A DNA stretch of 64,000 bases from JAWKTM01 sp041399085 (GTDB lineage Bacteria; Planctomycetota; Planctomycetia; Pirellulales; Pirellulaceae): the NCBI GenBank assembly GCA_041399085.1, contig JAWKTM010000035.1, forward strand, positions 10,005 to 74,004, in the 5' to 3' direction. This document shows, in pieces, positions 1 through 7,976 of the stretch (the first letter of the stretch is position 1; every line of letters begins with the position of its first letter). A program made the position numbers and the translations under genes. The notes below the pieces were generated by a model that did no database searches, was not told where the DNA came from, and worked only from the letters and a program-made list of their open reading frames with translations.

Positions 1-107
1 CCGGCGCGAAACTAAGGGCAATGGCCGCGAACGATAGTAGAGGGAACAATCTCATGACAGACCAACGATTAGGGAGAAATAGGAAGAATGACGCGCCAGT
101 TAACAAT

Positions 108-1247
108 TTAGTCGTCGCCGAGAAACATTTGGCAGTAACTCTCATATCGGCGCGCGTCCACGCGACCATCGGCTACCGCGTCCTTGACGGCACAGTCCAT
201 TTCATGGATATGAGTGCAATCGGGGTAACGACAAGCGTTCACGTACGGGCGGATGTCTCGCATTAGTCCGGCAAGTTCGGCCGGGATAATATCCCACAGT
301 TGAAATTGCCGAATGCCAGGTGTGTCCACGATGTGGCCGCCAGATTGGAGTCGGATGAGCTGCGCGGTGGTGGTGGTATGTTTTCCCTTTTGGTTCTCGC
401 GGCTGACTTCCTGCACTCGCAATTTTAAGTCCGGGTCGATCGCATTCAGAAGCGATGTCTTGCCGACGCCGCTTTGTCCCGACACCACGCTTTGCCGTCC
501 CACAATCCGTCGCCGCAAACGCTCGACTCCCAAACCCGTGGCGGCCGAGACCAGATATACGGGATAGCCCATTTGGCCGTAAACGCCTACTAGTGGTTGT
601 AAGTCGGCCGGGTCGATCAAGTCGATCTTGTTAATACAAATGATGGGCGTGATTCGAGATTGTTCGGCCGTCACGAGGAAGCGGTCGATCAAGTTCGGTT
701 TGAGAACGGGTTCGGCCGCACTGGCGATGATCAGCAACTGATCGACGTTCGTCACAATCACGTGCTGGCGACCGCGGCTGGTGCGGCTGAGCACGCCGTA
801 GCGAGGTTCAATTCGCTCGATCATGCCTTGGCCGTCACCTTCGGGCCGAAAAATGACCAAATCACCAGCGGCCACGACGTGACGCTGTTCCGTGTTGAGC
901 GACTTGAGCAGTTGCCGAGTCGCGCAGCGGAAAATGGATCCGTCTTCCGTTTCGACCACACACGACAGCCCATGCACGCGGAGCACGCGGCCTTGCCGGC
1001 AGAGCGACGAATCGTAGTCGAGCAAAACCGTGAAGCCGCCCGACTGATCTTCGGTCAGCTCGGCGCCGATGACGGTCCGTTTGCGAGTCAGCTCGCCTTT
1101 GCCGCTGATACGCTCGGTCGGAGCCAGCTTGTCCAGACGGTCGGCTTGGTCCTGGAATTCGCGCGTCAAGTCGCCCGTCTTCGAGCGGCCCTGATGTTTC
1201 TTGCGAAATTGGGTGCGAATTTTGTGTTTCTGCTTTTTGCTGGCCAT
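108..1247 (-). CDS. rsgA: Ribosome small subunit-dependent GTPase RsgA
   Basis: A 379-residue circularly permuted GTPase that assists late 30S subunit maturation in the cytosol. An OB-fold region (about residues 75-140) precedes the G domain. The G4 motif CINKIDLID comes before the P-loop [15 protein letters not shown], and the G3 motif DTPGIRQF follows, which is the permuted order diagnostic of this family. The C-terminal zinc site is visible as [16 protein letters not shown]. The N-terminus is very basic ([20 protein letters not shown]), as expected for rRNA contact. The ATG at 1247 is the only start that keeps this extension. It is probably the last gene of a minus-strand run with the DUF1992 gene 135 bases upstream. 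Confidence 0.95.
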   Translation of the reverse strand: MASKKQKHKIRTQFRKKHQGRSKTGDLTREFQDQADRLDKLAPTERISGKGELTRKRTVIGAELTEDQSGGFTVLLDYDSSLCRQGRVLRVHGLSCVVETEDGSIFRCATRQLLKSLNTEQRHVVAAGDLVIFRPEGDGQGMIERIEPRYGVLSRTSRGRQHVIVTNVDQLLIIASAAEPVLKPNLIDRFLVTAEQSRITPIICINKIDLIDPADLQPLVGVYGQMGYPVYLVSAATGLGVERLRRRIVGRQSVVSGQSGVGKTSLLNAIDPDLKLRVQEVSRENQKGKHTTTTAQLIRLQSGGHIVDTPGIRQFQLWDIIPAELAGLMRDIRPYVNACRYPDCTHIHEMDCAVKDAVADGRVDARRYESYCQMFLGDD

Positions 1248-1382
1248 GCGTTTCCGCAGCTTAGTACGTGGCGGTCCAGTGCGGTCGGGTCGATCGTCAA
1301 CGAACCGGGCGTGCGATCTCGGTGGCTCACAATTTAGCCGAACCGTATCGAATCGCCAGCGACACGTCCCGCGCGGGTTGGA

Positions 1383-1610
1383 TTATCGCTCGAAAGCATC
1401 GGCAATCCAATTCACGTCGGTGGGCGCGAGTTGTTCGCGTTGCATCTTGCCACGCACCCACCACAGTGAATCGTACGGTTCGTCCAACAGCTTCAGCGGC
1501 TTGCCCAGTCCCGGCAGCCGCTCGAATTCGCCGGCGGCCAGTGCCGCTTGGATCTTGTCCTCCGCCACCATCTGCAACGCTCGTTCGGAGAACGCCGATC
1601 GATTGCTCAT
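1383..1610 (-). CDS. DUF1992 (DnaJ-C28-like) small protein
   Basis: A 75-residue protein matching the DUF1992 family, which also forms the conserved domain of eukaryotic DNAJC28. The family signature is visible: a helix with AEDKIQAALAAGEFERLPG, then GKPLKL and a WWVRGKMQREQLAP-type segment. Bacterial members are short cytosolic proteins of unknown function, and this one has the usual length with no signal peptide. It sits between the pseudo-receiver gene and rsgA on the same strand, so the three may be co-transcribed. A longer frame antisense to it is a shadow. Confidence 0.85.
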   Translation of the reverse strand: MSNRSAFSERALQMVAEDKIQAALAAGEFERLPGLGKPLKLLDEPYDSLWWVRGKMQREQLAPTDVNWIADAFER

Positions 1611-1659
1611 GTCGCGGAATCCTGACAGACGTGTTGAACACCATCCTACGGAGGGAATC

Positions 1660-2487
1660 TTACCCGGCCATTCGCCGCGTTGTCTCGCGCGAACGGCTGG
1701 ATTCGAGCATCACGGCCAGCTCGTTTAGGAAATCGTGATTCGAGATCGGTTTGCCCAACACAAGACTAGCTCCGCAAGCTCGCGCCAAATCCACGTCGTC
1801 GTGGCGAGGAAAACTGAGCAGTGCCAGCAACGGAACATCGCCGCAACGACGTGCGAGCGAGCGCACGGTGTCGGCTTCCGCGGCAAGTCCTCCGCCACCG
1901 ATCCAGATGACGGCCGCGACGTTGCGGACCCAGGCCGGATGCCGCTCGGAGTCCCAAACTGCGCCGTAGCCCGCCGACACGCAAGGATCGGCCCACGTCT
2001 CATATTCGTCAAACGAACGGGCTCGAATCACCAACGTGCCTTGTCCCTCAGCCAGCGATCGGTCGGCTTCCCACAACGCCCGTTCAGCCGGCGTGGCAGT
2101 TAATGGCGCGGGGCGATTCGCCGACACGTTCGTTCGCAACCAGGCCTTCAATCGTCCGGTTGCTTGATGCCAAGCGATACGTTCCGTGCCGAGCAGCGGT
2201 TCGCCGGAACGCGTTTCCCCTTCGCACCACGAACCGACGACGGAAACGAGATGGGCCAGCGGCGCCGCGCGGCGCAGCCGTTCGACATCCGCTTGCGAGA
2301 CGCCGCCACGACGTGGTTTGGCGACGACGATCAACTCGGGCGAACTCCGCCGAACGAATTCAAGCGCTTGGCCAACCGTCGCGGCCACTTCGCAATGCGT
2401 GCGAGCTAGTAAAAAATCACGCGTCGGCCGCAACTCTTCGTGCTCCGCCGAACCTAGCAAACAAGTGGTCCGAATCCGTTCAAACAT
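1660..2487 (-). CDS. Double pseudo-receiver domain protein, function unknown
   Basis: A 275-residue protein with two stretches that fold-pattern like CheY receivers. Residues about 1-120 contain an alternating hydrophobic strand/helix pattern with ELIVVAKPRRG where strand 3 and the phospho-acceptor aspartate would be. Residues about 150-265 contain AAVIWIGGGG at the same position and end with ACGASLVLGKPISNHDF, which resembles the strand 5 Lys-Pro of response regulators. Neither copy has the acceptor Asp, so phosphorylation is unlikely and a scaffold or protein-binding role is more plausible. The fold assignment is inference from pattern only. It lies 60 bases downstream of the HTH-PTS EIIA gene. 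Confidence 0.6.
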   Translation of the reverse strand: MFERIRTTCLLGSAEHEELRPTRDFLLARTHCEVAATVGQALEFVRRSSPELIVVAKPRRGGVSQADVERLRRAAPLAHLVSVVGSWCEGETRSGEPLLGTERIAWHQATGRLKAWLRTNVSANRPAPLTATPAERALWEADRSLAEGQGTLVIRARSFDEYETWADPCVSAGYGAVWDSERHPAWVRNVAAVIWIGGGGLAAEADTVRSLARRCGDVPLLALLSFPRHDDVDLARACGASLVLGKPISNHDFLNELAVMLESSRSRETTRRMAG

Positions 2488-2547
2488 GGTTGTCGTCCGT
2501 TCCAGCGCCTTTACAAACTCAGTCGTATGCGGATCGCGTGCGTCGCA

Positions 2548-3261
2548 TTATAGGTTGATCTCCTCGTCGTATTGCTCGACCAACTCGCGCACGGCGACGG
2601 CGTCCACCGCGTCTCGCAGATCGCTGACGAATCCCGGCGAGGAAATCAAGCGGCTTAGTCGCGCGAGCACGCGCAAATGACAACGATCGTCCGTCGAGCA
2701 AATCAGGAAGAACAAATCAGTCAGCGTTCCCCGCGCTCCGCCGAACGGAATCCCACGATCCGTGCGGCCGAACGCCAACAACGGTTCGGCCAAAATCGAC
2801 GACTGGGGCCGCCGCGGGTGCAGCAACGAGACGCCGTTGTCCAGTGCCGTGGGATGCAACTCCTCGCGATCCCGCACCGCCGTTTCCATCTTGTCGGGAT
2901 CCCATAGCAGTCCGGTCGCGGCCGCCAGTCGGCACATCGACGAGATCACGCTCGTGTGCGTGCGAGCTTCGAGCGGCACGGCGATGGCTTCCAACGGCAA
3001 CAGCTCGACGAGCGAAATCGACTCGTAGGTTTCGCCAGCCCCGCGATCCAAGATGCTCTCGACCGCGTCCAATTCGCCCGACGTGTCCGACGCTCCGATT
3101 CGCTGTTCCAACCAGAGATGAATTTCGGCCTCGGAAAACCGCCATTCGCCGCCGATCCGCCGGCCCGGCACCTGCTCGCGCTCCGCCATCCGCGCCACTT
3201 GTGGTGGCGTCAGATGCAGATACGCCGCGAGCTCATCCAGATTGAAATCCTTGCCGGACAT
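2548..3261 (-). CDS. Excisionase-type HTH fused to PTS EIIA (PtsN-like) domain
   Basis: A 237-residue protein. Residues 1-55 are an excisionase/MerR-type DNA-binding HTH (LAAYLHLTPPQVARMAE followed by the wing GRRIGGEWRFSEAEIHLWL). Residues about 85-230 resemble a fructose/nitrogen-type PTS EIIA domain: REELHPTALDNGVSLLHPR aligns with the segment carrying the phosphorylated histidine, and AFGRTDRGIPFGG and TDLFFLICS follow as in PtsN. I chose the ATG at 3261 because the upstream extension, which runs back to 3531, reads like intergenic sequence and overlaps the divergent response regulator. The fusion suggests a phosphorelay-sensing regulator. No PTS transporter is nearby. Confidence 0.75.
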   Translation of the reverse strand: MSGKDFNLDELAAYLHLTPPQVARMAEREQVPGRRIGGEWRFSEAEIHLWLEQRIGASDTSGELDAVESILDRGAGETYESISLVELLPLEAIAVPLEARTHTSVISSMCRLAAATGLLWDPDKMETAVRDREELHPTALDNGVSLLHPRRPQSSILAEPLLAFGRTDRGIPFGGARGTLTDLFFLICSTDDRCHLRVLARLSRLISSPGFVSDLRDAVDAVAVRELVEQYDEEINL

Positions 3262-3500
3262 GCGTTTGCCTTGAACGAAGAAGGGAGTCACGGGAACCGT
3301 CGCTCGGTCGTCGACGCGGACAACGATCGTGTATTGTGACGCCTCGCGCGGGCGGCGACCAGAGCAACCGCCGGCGAATCCGATCGGCTGTTGCAAAGCG
3401 TCCGGTCGTGCGTTAGTTCTATACGTTCCAAACCAGGGTGAAGCCAGTCGAGCCGGCTGGCTCGCCTCCAGGCTGTTCCCTTCTTCGAGTAACTTCGCCG

Positions 3501-3905
3501 ATGGCAGACGAACGCAGCACGGACGACGCAACCGAACCCAAGCGGACCAAACGAATTTTGCTGGTGGACGATGACGCGGAAATCATCGAAGCCATGCGGT
3601 TCGCGTTGGAGTCCAAGGGGTTCCAGATTCTGGTCGCTCGCGACGGTAATCAAGGGTTGGCGATGGCCGAGCGGGAGAATCCCGATTTGGTGATTCTGGA
3701 TATGATGATGCCCAAGCGAAGCGGTTTTCTGGTGCTTGAGAAACTGCGTCGCAGCCGCGAAGTGCCGATGCGAATCATCATGATTACGGCCAACGAAGGC
3801 AGCCGCCACAAAGCGTACGCCGAGATGCTGGGGGTCGACGATTACATTCGCAAGCCGTTCGCAATGGACCGCTTGGTGGACAGCGTCGAACGCCTAATGG
3901 CATAG
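3501..3905 (+). CDS. Single-domain response regulator
   Basis: A 134-residue CheY-like receiver with no output domain. The acidic pair is in RILLVDDDAEI, the phospho-acceptor aspartate in LVILDMMMPKRSG, the conserved Thr in IIMITANEG and the Lys-Pro in YIRKPFAMD, so it should be phosphorylatable. An in-frame upstream start at 3438 would add 21 residues; the ATG at 3501 gives the normal family N-terminus. It is divergent from the HTH-PTS gene with about 240 bases between the starts, and no histidine kinase is adjacent. Confidence 0.9.
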   Translation: MADERSTDDATEPKRTKRILLVDDDAEIIEAMRFALESKGFQILVARDGNQGLAMAERENPDLVILDMMMPKRSGFLVLEKLRRSREVPMRIIMITANEGSRHKAYAEMLGVDDYIRKPFAMDRLVDSVERLMA

Positions 3906-4000
3906 CAAGCTCGGCCGCTTGTCACGTCGAACGATTCAAAACGCAGCGCCGCGGCTTCCTGTTCGTACTCAGCAACGCGGTACTCGTGCTCGCTTCGTAT

Positions 4001-4173
4001 CGCAACCTAACCGAGTGGATCGAGTAGGAGTGCGAGTACCGTTGCACTGAGTACGAGTACGAGAGAAAGATGGGGTCGGCTCCGCACTACTTCTCGTTAA
4101 TCGATTGCGCTGTGTGATGCACAGCGTGGGCTATGAATCATTCGAGAGCCTTATTTCGGCATCCACGATCAAT
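4001..4173. repeat. 173-bp direct repeat, copy A
   Basis: This segment recurs at 4732-4903 with one indel and about six substitutions over its length. Both copies begin CGCAACCTAACCGAGTGG and end TCCACGATCAAT. They contain GAGTACGAGTACGAG, a motif of a type often seen in planctomycete intergenic repeats. Its partner ends on the stop codon of the secretin gene, so copy A may be a duplicate of a 3-prime flanking element. Confidence 0.9.
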
Positions 4174-4385
4174 GGCCCTGTAAGAAATCTTGTGTCAGTG
4201 CTCCGAATCGGGCATGCCCCTGTTTTTCCTGTTTTTAGGGGACTGACGCATGGATGCGGCTTTGATGAAGAAGGCTGAGGAGTTGGCGAATGAGGTGGCG
4301 ACCGATACGGCTTCGCAGGACGCTTGAACGACGAACGAATCGGCCCCTGCCAATCTCCGAACGGCTGACACCAGCGACAAAACGG

Positions 4386-4670
4386 CCATTGCAAGTTCTT
4401 GTAACGGCCCGCAAATCGAGTTTTCACCCAGTGCAACTTTCTGCACTGGCCGTCGGAACGATTTTTTGGCCAGTGCAACTTTTTGCACTGGCCCGCGAAT
4501 CGATTTTTCGCCGTGTGCAAGTTTCCGCACTGGCCGCCGGATCAATTTTTTGCCCAGTGCAACTTTTTGCACTGGCCGCCGGATCGATTTTTTGCCCTGT
4601 GCAAGTTTCCGCACTGGCCCACGGATCGATTTTTTGCCCGCTGCAAGTTTTTGCACGGACAAACTGCCGG
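4386..4670. repeat. 42-bp tandem array with hairpin-forming units
   Basis: Seven units start at 4386, 4428, 4470, 4512, 4554, 4596 and 4638, exactly 42 bases apart, with the first and last degenerate. A typical unit begins with the palindrome CCAGTGCAA-CTTT-TTGCACTGG (9-bp stem) and ends GGATCGATTTTTTGC. Units at 4512 and 4596 carry a variant (GTGCAAGTTTCCGCAC) that keeps only a 4-bp stem. Because 42 is a multiple of three and the unit has no stop, several frames stay open on both strands. It is not a CRISPR, since the parts between palindromes are as conserved as the palindromes. Confidence 0.9.
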
Positions 4671-4731
4671 TCTCTCGACAAGCGGCCAATCGGTCTTCCA
4701 AGTCATACTCGTCCTTGTACTCGCATCGAAT

Positions 4732-4903
4732 CGCAACCTAACCGAGTGGATCGAGTAGGAGACGAGTACCGTTGCACTGAGTACGAGTACGAGAGAAAGA
4801 TTGGGTCGGCGCCGCACTACTTCTCGTTAATCGATTGCGTTGTGTGATGCACAGCGTGGGCTATGAATCATTCGATAGCCTCGTTTCGGCATCCACGATC
4901 AAT
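4732..4903. repeat. 173-bp direct repeat, copy B
   Basis: Second copy of the repeat at 4001-4173. Its right end contains the TGA stop codon of the minus-strand secretin gene (4899-4901), so the homology covers the 3-prime untranslated side of that gene and stops within a few bases of its last codon. Confidence 0.9.
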
Positions 4904-7277
4904 TGCCGTTGGGAGCGACCGTCGGCAATCGCCGAAGTCCCGGCATGCTTGCCGTGCGAGGATTCGCCACGGGTTGCGAAGGCTGCTTGCCGCCACGCGC
5001 CGTTTGGAAACTGGGGGCTTCGACCACGCTGGGCCGATTGCCGTCCGTGTTTCCGTCGTCGATCGGAATCAGCGGACGCAGTGCCGTCGGCGAATTCGCG
5101 GGCGGAGCCAGCATGGCGCCGGTGGGCACGGGCGGTACGCCGAACGAGTCGATGGGGATTCCGCCGCCATCGATGGGCGACCCGCCGCCTGGCAAACCGC
5201 CCGCATCGGGCAAGCCGCCGCCGGGCAAGCTGTCGATGCCGGGGAGAGAACCGCCATCGATACCGGGCAAGCCACCGTCCGACGTACCAAATCCGCCTAA
5301 GATTCCGCCCGCGCTCGATCCGCTCGGACCGCTGGAAATGATGCCGCCGCCGGTCAGTTGCGAACGAGGCAGGCTGATCGGCGCACCGATCGAACCGCGA
5401 TTGACTTGGCCGGCGGGAGGTGGCGTAATCACCTGTTCGCCCGGCACGGCTTGCTCGCCTTCCACCGCCGGTTCCGCATCGGCCGGCAGAATGAACTGAG
5501 GCTCGGCGCCGAACGGCTGGATCATCTCCGGCCCGCAGTAAGGTGGTGGTTGTGGGGCCCAACGAGCTTGATCCAAGTCGGCTTGCGTAAAGCCCAACGC
5601 GGCCTCCTGCCGCAGTGTACCTCGCGAATACGGGGTAATGATCTGCGGATTGAGAAAGACCAGCAGTTCGCTATCCCGAACCGTCGTCTTCTTATAACGG
5701 AACAGATGTCCAATCAGTCGAATGTCTTTCAGTTTCGGGATGCCTTCGTATTCGGCATTCATGGAGCGCTGACGCAAACCGCCAATGACCAGCGTTTGGC
5801 AGTTGCCAACGCGCACGACCGTGATTGCTTCGCGGGTGTCGATGATCGGCTGGCTATCGGTTGTGAAGCCGGTGAGAATGCTGAACGTCGGCGTCACGGC
5901 CATCTCGATCGTGCCGTCGTTGGAGATTCTTGGTATGACCTTCAAACTGATGCCCGCTTCCTTGAATGCCGTCGTCCCGATCGAGCCGCCTTGCAACCCC
6001 TGCGTCAATTGTTGATAGGGGATTTCGCGGACGATCTTAAACAACGCTTCCTCGCGATCGACCACCGCCACGCTGGGGTCGGCCAGCAACCGCGTGTCCT
6101 TGACCGACGACATCGCATGCACCACGGAGGTCAGATCCAAGTTGTTGCTGAGTGTCGTGAAGGTCAACGCGCCGTTGACGGTTCCGGTTGGCGGGGCCAC
6201 GGCCGTGATCGTGTCCAGCAGGATCGAATCTTGGGCCACGCCGTCGCCATCGACGCCGGTGCCTTTGCCCATCATGCGCCAGTTAAACCCGATTCGGCGG
6301 ATATCGTCCAAGCTGGCGTCGTAAATCAATGCCGTGATTCGCACTTGCCGGCGGGGCACGTCCAAGTTCTCAAGAGCCTCGATCATGGCCTTGACGATCT
6401 CCGGGCGGTCCAACACCACCAGCCGGTTCTCACCAGCGATCGAGGCGATTTTGCCCTCGGCCGATAACAATTGTCCCACGGCGTCGCGCAACACATCGGC
6501 ATCCACGAACTGTGGATGAAAGTAGCCCGGCACCAGCGTCACTTGATCTTCGTTGGCGCCGCCGCTGTTCGTGCTCACCGGCAACGGAATCCCCGAATCG
6601 CCGCCGGCGATGTCCGAACCCGTGTTGCTGGGCAAGCTGCTCGAACTCCGTCCTTCGACGATCAGTTGTGCGCGGGAGTCCAACTCCTTGATCTTTTCGC
6701 CGATCACTTGCAGCCGATCTGGATAGTCGCTAATGACCAGCGACTTCGAGCTGGTGACGGCGCGCACGCTGCCGTTAGGGGAGAGCAGGTGTTCGATGAC
6801 GCTGGTAAGTTCGTTGGGTTCGACGTACCGGACCGAGAAAATTTCGGTCTTGAACATCGGCTTGACACCGCCCACTTCATCCAAGCGAACGATGACTAAG
6901 CTGTCGCCGACTGGCCGATAACCGTAGCCTTTCGACACCAAGATGGCGTCCAGAATTTCGTAGAGCGGCGCATTGACGAACGATCCGTTAACGTCGCCTT
7001 GCACGTCGTTGCCGACCACGAGGTTGACGCCCCAGATTTCTCGAATCGTAAAGAGAGCGTCGATCAGCGTCGCGTCGCGAAGAGTCAGATCGCCGCGCTT
7101 CGAGAGCTTGGTCCGCATCTCTTCGCTGATCTGCGAACTGCCGCTGGGGGCTGGGTCCGCTGCCAACGTTTCCGCCGCCGCGATCAACGACCAACCGCAG
7201 GCTAGTAGCAGAATCGCCGCCGCGCGCCGCATCCGGTGCGCTACGCGGCGATGCCGCGCGCCGTGAAAACCATCCAT
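4899..7277 (-). CDS. gspD: Secretin GspD-like (T2SS-type operon)
   Basis: A 792-residue outer-membrane secretin, the channel through which pseudopilus-driven substrates or a filament pass. A hydrophobic signal segment lies at about residues 16-40 (AAILLLACGWSLIAAAET). An N0/STN-like domain (about 65-135), N-type domains (about 140-205 and 250-325) and the C-terminal secretin core (about 395-560, with VIPRISNDGTIEMAVTPTF and TLVIGGLRQ) follow. The last 200 residues are rich in Gly, Pro and Ser with GGGLPDAGGLPGG-type repeats and look disordered. The ATG at 7277 follows a purine-rich AGGGGGCAGG. An internal ATG at 7232 is possible. It is the last gene of the minus-strand operon. Confidence 0.9.
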   Translation of the reverse strand: MDGFHGARHRRVAHRMRRAAAILLLACGWSLIAAAETLAADPAPSGSSQISEEMRTKLSKRGDLTLRDATLIDALFTIREIWGVNLVVGNDVQGDVNGSFVNAPLYEILDAILVSKGYGYRPVGDSLVIVRLDEVGGVKPMFKTEIFSVRYVEPNELTSVIEHLLSPNGSVRAVTSSKSLVISDYPDRLQVIGEKIKELDSRAQLIVEGRSSSSLPSNTGSDIAGGDSGIPLPVSTNSGGANEDQVTLVPGYFHPQFVDADVLRDAVGQLLSAEGKIASIAGENRLVVLDRPEIVKAMIEALENLDVPRRQVRITALIYDASLDDIRRIGFNWRMMGKGTGVDGDGVAQDSILLDTITAVAPPTGTVNGALTFTTLSNNLDLTSVVHAMSSVKDTRLLADPSVAVVDREEALFKIVREIPYQQLTQGLQGGSIGTTAFKEAGISLKVIPRISNDGTIEMAVTPTFSILTGFTTDSQPIIDTREAITVVRVGNCQTLVIGGLRQRSMNAEYEGIPKLKDIRLIGHLFRYKKTTVRDSELLVFLNPQIITPYSRGTLRQEAALGFTQADLDQARWAPQPPPYCGPEMIQPFGAEPQFILPADAEPAVEGEQAVPGEQVITPPPAGQVNRGSIGAPISLPRSQLTGGGIISSGPSGSSAGGILGGFGTSDGGLPGIDGGSLPGIDSLPGGGLPDAGGLPGGGSPIDGGGIPIDSFGVPPVPTGAMLAPPANSPTALRPLIPIDDGNTDGNRPSVVEAPSFQTARGGKQPSQPVANPRTASMPGLRRLPTVAPNGN

Positions 7278-7343
7278 GACCTGCCCCCTTAACGAATCGT
7301 CGGCCCCTCCGTGGTCCGCCTATTCGTTAAAGGCGAACTCGGG

Positions 7344-7976
7344 CTACGTTGCGGCTTGCGCCGCCTTTGCCAAGTCGAACAGCACCAACTCCAGTTGCAA
7401 GATGGCCGTCTTGCCGTCCGTGCTGGAGCGTTGCAGTTGAAAACTGGTTGCATGCATTAACCGGTCGTTTTCGCTCAGCTTCCGCAAAAACTGGGCGATT
7501 TCGGCGACGCTGCCGGTCAGCGACAACGAAAGCTGCTGGGTACGAAGCTCGAATGGCGTGGCCGCCGCGGGATCGGTTTGCTTGTTCGCCTCCAGCGGAT
7601 GATCTTCCTTCATCCACGGACGGCTCACCGGTTCGACCACTCGAATGTGCCTCATTTGGCACCCCGACTCGCGCACCAATTGAACCAATTGATTACGCAG
7701 CCGCTGCACTTCATCCGGCGAAAACGCCTTCTGCTCGTACTCGCTCAACTCGCGCTGCCGCTCACCCGCGAGAACCACCAACCGTTCGCGTGTGTCGACT
7801 TCCTGCCTCGCCACACGCAACGAGTCCGTCAGCTCGTCTCGGCGGGCTGCTTGCGCTGTGTAATCATCGACGGCGGGCTGGAGCACAATGAGAGCAACCA
7901 ATACCGTGCCGATTATAGCGATCCACCAACGCTTGGGGCTGTCCACCCACATCCGTAGAATCGGTTCAACCTTCAT
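7344..7976 (-). CDS. PilO/GspM-like inner-membrane assembly protein
   Basis: A 210-residue bitopic protein. A short cytosolic N-terminus is followed by one membrane helix (about 17-35, WIAIIGTVLVALIVLQPAV), a coiled coil (about 40-100, RDELTDSLRVARQEVDTRE) and a periplasmic ferredoxin-like region ending in the strand LSLTGSVAEIAQFLRKL. This is the PilO/GspM layout. It overlaps the end of the PilM/PilN-like gene by 11 bases and has a strong AGGAGGAG ribosome site. It should pair with the PilN-like half upstream to hold the platform beneath the secretin. The match rests on topology and operon position more than on sequence. Confidence 0.8.
   Translation of the reverse strand: MKVEPILRMWVDSPKRWWIAIIGTVLVALIVLQPAVDDYTAQAARRDELTDSLRVARQEVDTRERLVVLAGERQRELSEYEQKAFSPDEVQRLRNQLVQLVRESGCQMRHIRVVEPVSRPWMKEDHPLEANKQTDPAAATPFELRTQQLSLSLTGSVAEIAQFLRKLSENDRLMHATSFQLQRSSTDGKTAILQLELVLFDLAKAAQAAT

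Larger units (their letters stand above)
3906..4898. other. Gene-free stretch with repeats
   Basis: About 1 kb between the response regulator and the end of the first secretin gene. It holds two copies of a roughly 173-bp direct repeat (4001-4173 and 4732-4903) and, between them, a 42-bp-periodic array (4386-4670). A 25-codon ATG frame at 4250-4327 on the plus strand, starting MDAALMKKAEELANEV, has a protein-like helical pattern but no visible ribosome binding site. It may be a gene remnant. Longer frames on both strands across the array come from its 14-codon period and are not annotated. Confidence 0.7.

Noticed and set aside
4386..4670. CRISPR array
   Set aside because: Intervals between palindromes are conserved rather than unique, and no cas genes are present.
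4131..4847. Several long frames on both strands across the 42-bp array, encoding 14-residue repeats such as GKKSIRRPVQKVAL
   Set aside because: They arise because the unit is 42 bases and stop-free in many frames. No frame has a convincing ribosome site or stands out by composition. I keep the array as a DNA repeat.
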